Source: Pseudomonas sp. efr-133-TYG-5 (GTDB taxonomy: Bacteria; Pseudomonadota; Gammaproteobacteria; Pseudomonadales; Pseudomonadaceae). From it: a DNA stretch of 64,000 nt. Both the position numbers and the translations under genes were made by a program. The notes under the pieces are model-generated. The model was not told where the DNA came from. It did not search any database and was given only the letters and a program-made list of their open reading frames with translations. The stretch covers positions 124,001 through 188,000 of the forward strand of contig NZ_JARVSM010000009.1 in assembly GCF_030209175.1 (NCBI RefSeq), read 5' to 3'. This document shows positions 57,018 through 64,000 of the stretch, in pieces (the stretch's first letter is position 1; each line of letters opens with the position of its first letter).

Positions 57018-57944
57018 ATGAAATCACCCTCCCAGACCAATGCAATTGACTTCGACAGTGCCAAATTGCAACGCCTGGGCTTCGGTCAGCAGCCTCCGCT
57101 TCTGGAACGGCCGGTCAGCCTTGCGCAATTGCGCCAGCAGCTGAACCTGCAACTGCAGACCAGTCTCGAGCCGCAACGCATCCTCGGTCTCTTCTTCCGC
57201 GAAGTGCAGCGCCTGGTACCGCTTGACGCCCTGAGCTACGCGCATCCGGGCAGCGACCTGCGCCTGGAGTTCGGTGCCCGCGGCCATCATTCGGTCAGCT
57301 ACAGCCTCAGCCATGAAGGCGAGCACATGGGCGAACTGACGTTTCGCCGCAATCAGCGCTTCACTGACCAGGAACAGGGCAACCTCGAGTCCCTGCTGTC
57401 GTCGCTGCTCTTTCCGATGCGCAACGCCCTGCTGTATCGCGCAGCCACGCAGAGCGCCCTGCGTGACCCGTTGACCGGCGCCGGCAACCGCATCGCCATG
57501 GAACAGACCCTGCAACGGGAAATCGAAATGTCGCGGCGGCACCTGCAACCGCTGTCACTGCTGATGCTCGATATCGACCACTTCAAACGGGTCAACGACA
57601 GCCATGGCCACAGCGCCGGCGACGATGTGCTCAGGGCGGTCGCCGCGTCGATCAAGGATCAGTTGCGCAACGTCGACATGGTGTTCCGCTACGGTGGCGA
57701 GGAGTTTCTGATCCTGCTGTCCAACACCAGTCGCGAAGCGGCGGCAATGGTCGGCGAGCGCCTGCGTTACGCCACACAGGCCCAGGACTATTACGCCGAT
57801 GGCCAATTGATCGAGCTGACGGTCAGCCTCGGCTGCTCGACCCTGCTGCCCGGCGAATCGGCCGAAAGCCTGCTGCGTCGCGCCGACAGCGCGCTGTACG
57901 TGGCCAAGCGCGAGGGACGCAACCGCCTGGCCATGGCCGGCTGA
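57018..57944 (+). CDS. Diguanylate cyclase (GGDEF) with N-terminal sensory region
   Basis: A 308-residue soluble protein. An N-terminal GAF-like region (about 35-140) is followed by a GGDEF domain (about 145-305). The active-site motif is GGEEF at 226-230, and the inhibitory I-site RxxD (RNVD, 217-220) stands 5 residues before it. It should make c-di-GMP from GTP with product inhibition. There are no membrane helices. The ligand of the N-terminal part is unknown. Confidence 0.9.
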   Translation: MKSPSQTNAIDFDSAKLQRLGFGQQPPLLERPVSLAQLRQQLNLQLQTSLEPQRILGLFFREVQRLVPLDALSYAHPGSDLRLEFGARGHHSVSYSLSHEGEHMGELTFRRNQRFTDQEQGNLESLLSSLLFPMRNALLYRAATQSALRDPLTGAGNRIAMEQTLQREIEMSRRHLQPLSLLMLDIDHFKRVNDSHGHSAGDDVLRAVAASIKDQLRNVDMVFRYGGEEFLILLSNTSREAAAMVGERLRYATQAQDYYADGQLIELTVSLGCSTLLPGESAESLLRRADSALYVAKREGRNRLAMAG

Positions 57945-57966
57945 GTTTTTGCCCCGCCGGACACAA

Positions 57967-58051
57967 TGGGAGCGAGCCGGCCCGCGATGATCGACTGCCA
58001 CTCAACATCCTGTTGAAGGCCAGATCGATATCGCGGGCCGGCTCGCTCCCA
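57967..58051. repeat. REP-type inverted pair with terminator-like tail
   Basis: 22-nt arms TGGGAGCGAGCCGGCCCGCG (57967-57988) and their inverted copy (58030-58051), followed by CTTTTTTG on the plus strand. It lies between convergent genes and may terminate the diguanylate cyclase transcript. Confidence 0.88.
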
Positions 58052-58075
58052 CTTTTTTGCGTATAGGCGGCTAAA

Positions 58076-58870
58076 TCAGCTTTCGACCAGCGCCCGGCGC
58101 TCGCGGCCGAGGGTCACCCGCTCCGCCAGTTCCAGTTGCATGCACCGCTCGAGGAACAGGTACATGTAGTCGTAGCTCTTGCAGATGGCCTGGCGCAGTT
58201 CCGCCTGCAAGGCCTTGCTCGGGTTCAGGCCGGCCAGGGTGCAGATGATTTCCAGCGCTTCCCACGGATGGGCATCGTCATACTGGGCGTGCATCTTCAA
58301 CCACTTCATCGCCCGCTTGCGCTCCTCTTCAGGGAATGCCGCAGCGTACAAGCCCGTGGAGCAGACCAGCGCCGACCACTCCCCGGTCGCGCCTTCGATG
58401 GCATAGTTGGTCGCGGCGATGGCGACGATCAGAGAATCCGCCGAACTGGTGTGCCAGCACCAATGACTCAGCGCATGCAGTTCCGGCGGCACTTGCTGCG
58501 CCTGGAGATCTTCCAGACTCACGCCGTGCGCGCGGCTCCAGTGCAACCAGTAGTCGGCGTGGTTCAGCTCGACGCGAATGTTGCGCATCAGCCAACGACG
58601 CGCCATGTCTTCGCCAGGGTGGCGGGCAAACTTGGTCTTGGTAAGGTTTTGCGCCATGTATAACGCGAACTGCTCAACCACCGGCCAGCCCCCGATCAGG
58701 TACTGGCGCATGGTTCGGGCGCTGAGCTTGTTATCGCGCATGCGCAGGTAAAGTTCATGTTCGACAACCCGGCGCTTGCTCTCGCTGCAATCCTTGAGCA
58801 ACTGCTGTGCCCAGGCAGGATAACTTGCAGCTTCCATGAGTGGTCCGGTTCGGTTGAATGTGTCGATCAC
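58076..58870 (-). CDS. TenA/PqqC-like helical protein
   Basis: A 264-residue protein of the TenA/haem-oxygenase-like fold, all helical. Visible segments are VVEHELYLRMRDNKLSARTM, then YLIGGWPVVEQFALY, RVELNHADYWLHW and YDDAHPWEALEII, with Glu/His residues that could bind a metal. Many such proteins are labelled TenA transcriptional regulators, but the fold supports an enzyme, possibly an iron oxidase; the reaction is unknown. The start is a GTG at 58870 with AAGGAG 7 nt upstream. It lies 46 nt after the GGDEF-EAL gene. Confidence 0.78.
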   Translation of the reverse strand: MIDTFNRTGPLMEAASYPAWAQQLLKDCSESKRRVVEHELYLRMRDNKLSARTMRQYLIGGWPVVEQFALYMAQNLTKTKFARHPGEDMARRWLMRNIRVELNHADYWLHWSRAHGVSLEDLQAQQVPPELHALSHWCWHTSSADSLIVAIAATNYAIEGATGEWSALVCSTGLYAAAFPEEERKRAMKWLKMHAQYDDAHPWEALEIICTLAGLNPSKALQAELRQAICKSYDYMYLFLERCMQLELAERVTLGRERRALVES

Positions 58871-58916
58871 TGTTCGGCTCCTTTTGATTTGTGATTGTAA
58901 GGATCGGCGAGAGACT

Positions 58917-61373
58917 TCAACGGAACGTGCCAGGCGCCTTGAACAACAATGGCTGCGGCCTGGCGGGCCGACTTTGCAAACTGTCACAGGTAAACAATTG
59001 CGGGCGTTCGATGACATAACCCTGAGCGTAATCGACACCAATTTCAAGCAATGCCTGCTCGATCTGCGTGGTTTCGACAAACTCGGCAATTGTCTGCTTA
59101 CCCATGACATGGCCGATGTGGTTGATCACTTCGACCATTGCACGGTTAATCGGGTCGTCCAGCATATCCTTTACGAAACTCCCGTCGATCTTCAGGAAGT
59201 CTACAGGCAAATGTTTCAAATAAGCGAATGAGGACATTCCGGCGCAAAAGTCATCTAGTGAGAAGTAACAACCTAAGCCCTTGAGTTCATTAATAAAACG
59301 TATTGCACTGCCAAGATTTGCAATTGCACTGGTTTCTGTAATTTCAAAACAAATCATTTCAGGCGGTACTGCGTAGTTATCAAACTGTTCACGCAGAAAG
59401 TGCAAGAAGGCGTCATCTCCGATAGTAATGCCTGAAAGATTAATCGCACACATTGCCAACGGAGTTTCATGTTCTTCGGCAATACATTGAGCAATGACCT
59501 TGAATACGTTCTGCACCACCCAACGATCCAGCGAAGTCATCAGGCCATAGCGCTCGGCCGCCGGAATGAAACTGTCGGGCAGAATCATGCGGCCGGCTTC
59601 ATCGTGCAGGCGTAGGAGAATTTCGATGTGCCCGCGGCCGCCAGCATGCCCCAGCGGAGCGATTTCCTGGGCGTACAGACAGAAGCGGTTCTCCTCCAGG
59701 GCCATGTGCAGACGCTGTACCCAGGCCATCTCGCCGAAACGCAGGGACAGTTCGGAATCATCGGCATGGTAGACCTGCACGCGGTTGCGGCCCTTCTCCT
59801 TGGCCATGTAGCAGGCCATGTCGGCAGCGCGCAGAGAAGCCTCGAGTGTCGCGGGCGTCTGGGTGACATGCACCAGGCCAATACTGACGGTGGTCAGGAA
59901 CGGTCGGCCCTTCCAGACAAAGTGCAGGTTCTGCACGGTCTGGCGCAGACTTTCGGCGATCTTTTCCGCCGCGTCCGGCGCGCAATTCTCCAGGAGAATG
60001 CCGAATTCGTCGCCACCCAGCCGCGCCAGCGTGTCGCCCTCGCGCAGACCGGACTGCAACAGTGCGCAGATGTGCCGCAGCAGTTCATCGCCGGCGGCAT
60101 GGCCACAGGTGTCATTGACCAGTTTGAACTGATCGAGGTCGAGGAACATCAGCGCATGCCGGCCCGACTGGCGCGTGAGGTTGTGCAGCGCCTGCTCCAG
60201 GCGATATTCGAACTCGCGGCGGTTGGCCAGTCCGGTCAGCGCATCGTGGGTCGCCTGCCAAGACAGGTTGGCGATGTACTGCCGCTCCTGAGTCATGTCG
60301 TGCAGCACCAGCACGGTACCGCTGACCTTGCCGGCATTGCGGATCGGCGCCCCGACCAGCGTCACCGACACCGTACTGCCGTCCAGGCGCTGGATCAGCT
60401 TCGAATGCTCGCTGCCGCCGCCGAGCTTGCCGCTGAGAATATGCTCGATCAGGGTCAGGCCTTCGGTCTGGGCGTTGTCGTCCAGCAGATTGAACAGGGC
60501 TGACAGCGGCAGCCCGGCGGCCTGCTCGGCCTTCCAGTGGGTCATGGCCTCGGCGGCGGGGTTCATGTAATCGATCGCCCCGCTGACGTCGGTGGTGATC
60601 ACCCCGTCGCCAATCGATTGCAGGGTGATGTGCGCCCGGTCCTTTTCCAGCTGCAGTGCCTCGGCAAAGGCGTGCCGCTGCTTGAGCAGTTTGTGCGTAC
60701 GCAGCAAGGCCAGCACGATCAAGCCGAGCGCAGTGGCCAGGTTGGTGAACAGCAGCAGGCGCAGGATCATTCGCGAGCCTTCGCCGAGGGCATCGCTGAA
60801 TGCCTTGGCCGCCGGCGTGACGCCATCGTTGATGGCAAAAATCCGCTCTTTCCAGCGGCGGATATCGGCATCGCTGGCAGCGTTGGCGCTGATGGCCTGG
60901 TGCATCTCCCTGGCGACTTCATCGAGTTCGACCAGATAGGCATCGCCCACGGTCCAGCGTTCGATGGCGGTTTCCAGATAACTGAAATGACGGAAGTTGA
61001 GATACAGCCAGATCAGGCTGGAGACGTCGTCCGGGTGATTGCCGCCCTTGAGAATACCCGCGCGCGCCGCTTGCAGATCCGGCGGCTGGTGGTCGAGCGC
61101 CAGGCGCAGTTCATGTCCGCCCTGGGGGACGGCAATCGCTCGCTGGTATTTGACAAAGATCGTTTCGTCGCGGCTGTCGGCATAAAGATTGAGGTAGTAG
61201 ATGGCGTCCTTCTGGCCTTTCGACCACAGGCTTTCACCCGCCACGTAGCCACGCACCGCCGACAGCACATACAGACTGACGCCACCCAGCAACGCCTGAA
61301 ACAGCACGACGGCGATGAATGGCCAGACAATGCCCAACAACCGGGGCGTTCCGAGAGTCCGCTTTTGCTTCAT
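58917..61373 (-). CDS. Membrane GGDEF-EAL c-di-GMP enzyme with PAS domain
   Basis: An 818-residue inner-membrane protein. Helix 1 (about 12-38), a periplasmic four-helix sensor (about 40-200), helix 2 (about 203-224), a PAS domain (about 245-365), GGDEF (about 370-535) with GGDEF at 453-457 and an I-site REGD at 444-447, and EAL (about 550-800). The EAL motif reads EILLRL (Glu584), with INLSG, EITET, DDFCAG and FLKIDGS present, so the phosphodiesterase site looks complete. Both synthesis and breakdown of c-di-GMP are possible. It is upstream of the TenA-like gene on the same strand. Confidence 0.9.
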   Translation of the reverse strand: MKQKRTLGTPRLLGIVWPFIAVVLFQALLGGVSLYVLSAVRGYVAGESLWSKGQKDAIYYLNLYADSRDETIFVKYQRAIAVPQGGHELRLALDHQPPDLQAARAGILKGGNHPDDVSSLIWLYLNFRHFSYLETAIERWTVGDAYLVELDEVAREMHQAISANAASDADIRRWKERIFAINDGVTPAAKAFSDALGEGSRMILRLLLFTNLATALGLIVLALLRTHKLLKQRHAFAEALQLEKDRAHITLQSIGDGVITTDVSGAIDYMNPAAEAMTHWKAEQAAGLPLSALFNLLDDNAQTEGLTLIEHILSGKLGGGSEHSKLIQRLDGSTVSVTLVGAPIRNAGKVSGTVLVLHDMTQERQYIANLSWQATHDALTGLANRREFEYRLEQALHNLTRQSGRHALMFLDLDQFKLVNDTCGHAAGDELLRHICALLQSGLREGDTLARLGGDEFGILLENCAPDAAEKIAESLRQTVQNLHFVWKGRPFLTTVSIGLVHVTQTPATLEASLRAADMACYMAKEKGRNRVQVYHADDSELSLRFGEMAWVQRLHMALEENRFCLYAQEIAPLGHAGGRGHIEILLRLHDEAGRMILPDSFIPAAERYGLMTSLDRWVVQNVFKVIAQCIAEEHETPLAMCAINLSGITIGDDAFLHFLREQFDNYAVPPEMICFEITETSAIANLGSAIRFINELKGLGCYFSLDDFCAGMSSFAYLKHLPVDFLKIDGSFVKDMLDDPINRAMVEVINHIGHVMGKQTIAEFVETTQIEQALLEIGVDYAQGYVIERPQLFTCDSLQSRPARPQPLLFKAPGTFR

Positions 61374-61574
61374 GAGGTCCCTTGCGCAAGCACTGCCAGA
61401 TGAACACCGGAAAATACCGCTCCTGACAGCTCAGCCTAGGCTAATTTTCGACAAGGCAAAGCGACAGCTCTGCCGTCTTCTGCGTCGATCATGCAACCAG
61501 GTCGCGCGCTGAGCCCTCGGGGGCGACTTTACTCAAAGCAATTCAAGTACTAAGCGCAGAAATGCGCACAAATC

Positions 61575-63401
61575 TCAAGGGCGCTGGATTTGTTGCAGGT
61601 GTCCATACAGCTTGGCGTAGAGGCCACCATCGGCGATCAACTGCTGGTGATCGCCGTCCTCGGCCACCTGCCCGCCGTCGAACACCAGGACCCGATCGGC
61701 CTGCTTAACCGCTGACAGGCGGTGGGCGATGATCAGCGTCGTGCGACCGTTGAGGAAGCGCGCCATGGCCTGATGCAGGTTGTATTCGGTGGCGGCGTCG
61801 AGCGCCGAGGTGGCCTCGTCGAGGATCACCACTTTCGGTTCGGCGAGAATCATCCGCGCGATGGCCAGGCGCTGGCGCTGGCCACCCGACAGGCGCACGC
61901 CGGAACGCCCGACAATGCTGTCCAGGCCTTGCGGCAAGGCACGGATGGTCGGTTCGAGCTGAGCGATTTCCAGCGCCTGCCAGCAGGCCTCGTCAGTGCG
62001 GGTGCGGCCCATGGTCAGGTTGGCGCGCACGCTGTCGTTGAACAGCGCCGGGTGCTGCAGCACCACCGCGACGTTTTCGCGCACGGTTTCCAGACCGATC
62101 TCTTCCTGGGTCGAACCGCCGAAACGAATCGTCCCGGCGAGCGGCGTGTACAGCCCCAGCAGCAATTGCACCAGGGTACTTTTACCGCCGCCGCTGGCGC
62201 CGACAATCGCCACTTTCTCGCCGGGGGCGATGGACAGGTCCATCTGGTCGAGCACCAGCTCATCGCCGTAGCCGAAGCTCAGGCCCTGGACCTGGATGCC
62301 GACGGTCTCGCGCCCCTTGAACGGATCGACGCCACCGGGGTACTGCGGCTCGTCGGCGCGGGCCAGCAACTCGTTGATGCGGGTCAGGGCCCCGCCGGCG
62401 GCGTAGTAGGCGTATTGCAGATTCAGCAACTGCTCGACCGGGCCGATCATGAACCACAGGTAACTGAACACCGCGAGCATCTGCCCGATCGACAGGTCGG
62501 AAAACAGCACCGTAAGCATCGCCGCCGCGCGAAAGATGTCGATGCCGAACTGGAACAGCAGACCGCTGGCACGGTTCGAGGCGTCGGTCTTCCACTGCGA
62601 ATTGACCGCGTAATTGCGCACTTCCTGCGCACGCAGGCCGAGACGTCCGAGGAAATAGCCCTGACGGTTGCCGGCGCGTACTTCCTGGATCGCATCAAGG
62701 GTTTCGCTCAGCGCCTGGGTGAAACGCGAGGTGCTGTCGTTCTCCAGCTTCTTCAGGTGCTTGACCCGCTTGCCCAACTGCACCGTGGCGTAGATCACCA
62801 GCGGGTTGAACAGCAGAATCAGCAGCGCCAGTTTCCAGTGCATCCACATGAGAATGCTGGCGGTGCCGACCAGGGTCAGCATCGCCACCAGGAAGCGGCT
62901 GAGGGTTTCGCCGACAAACTTGTCGAGGGTATCGAGGTCGGTGACCAGGTGCGTGGTCACCGTGCCGCTGCCGAGGCTCTCGTATTCGCCGAGGGAGATT
63001 CTTTTCAGGCGCTCGATCAGGCGCACGCGGATGCGGTAGACGATGTCCTTGGCCAGTCGCGCAAACAGCCGCGCCTGCAACACGCCAAAGCACAGGGCGC
63101 TGCAACGCAGGGTCAGGGTCACCACCAGCATCAGGCCGATATAGCCCGCCGCCTGCTGCCACATGGACGGCAGCACATGGTTCATGACTTTCAGCGCGGC
63201 GTCGCCGTGGCCGAGCAGGACTTCGTCCACCAGCAGTGGCAGCAGCAACGGAATCGGCACGCTGCACAGCGTCGCCAGTACGGCCACGCCATTGGCGATC
63301 CACAGGGATTTCTTGTGCTGCAGTGCCAGGCGCCGGACTTCTGCCCAGCTCAGCCGGTCGACACGCTTTACGGCTGGCGTGTCATCGGCCAGGTCAGGCA
63401 C
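61575..63401 (-). CDS. ABC exporter, fused permease and ATPase
   Basis: A 608-residue half-transporter. The membrane domain (about 30-315) has six helices of the MsbA/ABCB type; the nucleotide-binding domain (about 350-600) has Walker A GASGGGKST, signature LSGGQRQRLAIAR, Walker B VVILDEATSALD and the switch histidine in IIAHRLS. It should act as a homodimer exporting an unknown substrate. The start is a GTG at 63401; it overlaps the upstream DsbA-family gene by 8 nt, so the two are probably translated together. Confidence 0.9.
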   Translation of the reverse strand: MPDLADDTPAVKRVDRLSWAEVRRLALQHKKSLWIANGVAVLATLCSVPIPLLLPLLVDEVLLGHGDAALKVMNHVLPSMWQQAAGYIGLMLVVTLTLRCSALCFGVLQARLFARLAKDIVYRIRVRLIERLKRISLGEYESLGSGTVTTHLVTDLDTLDKFVGETLSRFLVAMLTLVGTASILMWMHWKLALLILLFNPLVIYATVQLGKRVKHLKKLENDSTSRFTQALSETLDAIQEVRAGNRQGYFLGRLGLRAQEVRNYAVNSQWKTDASNRASGLLFQFGIDIFRAAAMLTVLFSDLSIGQMLAVFSYLWFMIGPVEQLLNLQYAYYAAGGALTRINELLARADEPQYPGGVDPFKGRETVGIQVQGLSFGYGDELVLDQMDLSIAPGEKVAIVGASGGGKSTLVQLLLGLYTPLAGTIRFGGSTQEEIGLETVRENVAVVLQHPALFNDSVRANLTMGRTRTDEACWQALEIAQLEPTIRALPQGLDSIVGRSGVRLSGGQRQRLAIARMILAEPKVVILDEATSALDAATEYNLHQAMARFLNGRTTLIIAHRLSAVKQADRVLVFDGGQVAEDGDHQQLIADGGLYAKLYGHLQQIQRP

Positions 63402-64000
63402 AGGCTGCGCGCTCCAGCCAGCGACCGAGCAACGGTGCCAGCTCGCTCAGCGGCTGGTAGCCGTTGGTCAGCAGCGCCAGTTGGCCATTGCGCTCGGCGA
63501 GCAGGGTCGGGAATCCGGCAATGCCCAGATCCTGCACCCAGCTGAAATCGGCCTGCGTCGCTCGGTGCTGATCGGCATGATCGAACAACGCGGCAAATTC
63601 GATACGCGGCACGCCGGCCTGCTCGGCCAGTTCGACCAACACGCTGGCCTGGGTGACATCGCGGCCTTGGGCGTAGAACGCCTGCTGGATCAGGCCGACC
63701 AGTTTCCACGCGCAATCCGGTGCCAGGCTGCGCGCCGTGACGATGGCGCGGCAGGCCGGTTCGGTGTCGTAGACGAAACCGTCGGGCAGCGCCCCGTCGA
63801 ACTTGAACGGCTGGCCGGTGGCCTCGGTGACCGCCTGCCAGTGTTCGAGAATGTAGCGCCGGGTGGTCGGCTCCAGTGCCGCGCCACTGCCGGTGCGCAA
63901 CCCGCCGACCACCAGGTGCAGCTCGACCCCGGCTGCCTGCGCCTGCTCCACCAGTGCCTTGGCCACCGGAGCGAATCCCCAGCACCAGGAGCACATCGGA
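63394..64000 (-). CDS. DsbA-family thioredoxin-fold protein (partial)
   Basis: The 5' end lies beyond the right window edge; at least 202 residues are visible. The active-site motif PMCSWCWGF contains CxxC and is the signature of the DsbA/FrnE-like group. Other segments are ASVLVELAEQAGVPRIEFAA and the cis-proline region GIAGFPTLLAERNG. No signal peptide can be judged because the start is missing; such proteins are often cytoplasmic. It overlaps the ABC exporter gene by 8 nt. Confidence 0.85.
   Translation of the reverse strand, partial: PMCSWCWGFAPVAKALVEQAQAAGVELHLVVGGLRTGSGAALEPTTRRYILEHWQAVTEATGQPFKFDGALPDGFVYDTEPACRAIVTARSLAPDCAWKLVGLIQQAFYAQGRDVTQASVLVELAEQAGVPRIEFAALFDHADQHRATQADFSWVQDLGIAGFPTLLAERNGQLALLTNGYQPLSELAPLLGRWLERAACA

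Noticed and set aside
58917-61373. Degenerate, inactive EAL domain because the motif reads EIL
   Set aside because: The second residue of the motif varies among active enzymes, and the other metal- and substrate-binding residues (Asn, Glu, Asp-Asp, Lys) are present.

Overview
The window is a chromosomal segment of a Pseudomonas of the P. fluorescens/P. putida type. The evidence is high GC content, REP-type palindromes in many intergenic gaps, and the block mtnA - gyrA - serC - pheA - hisC - tyrA/aroA - cmk - rpsA - ihfB - wzz - O-antigen genes - wbpM - comEA. From memory of that genome, this is the order around PA3140-PA3173 of P. aeruginosa. No rRNA, tRNA, CRISPR array, prophage or intact insertion sequence is visible.

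Layout. 1-8.9 kb: DoxX membrane protein, an MltF-like lytic transglycosylase, TatD nuclease, a chemoreceptor, a DUF962 protein, a thioesterase, a CHAD protein, a small lipoprotein and a patatin-like lipase. 9.0-17.2 kb (minus strand): the complete high-affinity K+ uptake system kdpFABC with its two-component regulators kdpD and kdpE. A KdpE-box-like site lies upstream of kdpF, and repeat elements sit in the kdpB-kdpC and kdpC-kdpD gaps. 17.6-23.0 kb: a probable ethanolamine permease behind a sigma-54 type promoter, a DUF2897 peptide, a DUF1989 protein, a TetR regulator, and a two-gene minus-strand unit of an SDR reductase and a FabF-like condensing enzyme.

23.4-39.3 kb is the O-antigen region, visibly richer in A+T from about 29 to 39 kb. 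Read on the minus strand it runs wzz, wzx, wzy (EpsG type), a GT-B glycosyltransferase, the three UDP-L-FucNAc genes (fnlA/B/C, = wbjB/C/D), an L-FucNAc transferase (wbuB/wbjE type), a reductase/epimerase (wbjF/wbpV type), wbpL, wbpM and comEA. A second, longer wzz lies on the plus strand at the far end. The set resembles the P. aeruginosa O11 locus and predicts a trisaccharide repeat made by the Wzx/Wzy route: an initiating D-FucNAc or D-QuiNAc, L-FucNAc and one unassigned sugar.

39.4-48.6 kb (minus) is the conserved block for aromatic amino acids, serine and translation: serC, pheA, hisC, tyrA-aroA fusion, cmk, rpsA, a lipoprotein, ihfB and lapA. 48.8-56.7 kb: gyrA and mtnA (minus), then mtaD, ubiG, mupP and a YciK-type SDR (plus). 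57.0-64.0 kb: a GGDEF cyclase (plus), then a TenA-like protein, a GGDEF-EAL protein, an ABC exporter and a DsbA-family protein cut by the window edge (minus).

Most genes are ordinary housekeeping or accessory Pseudomonas genes. I found no clear evidence of a wholly undescribed system. The points most worth a second look are the sigma-54 promoter and gene neighbourhood of the permease/DUF1989 locus, the two wzz genes bracketing the O-antigen cluster, two unexplained gaps of about 400 bp inside that cluster, the repeat insertions splitting the kdp operon, and a hairpin-rich unassigned stretch at the left edge.
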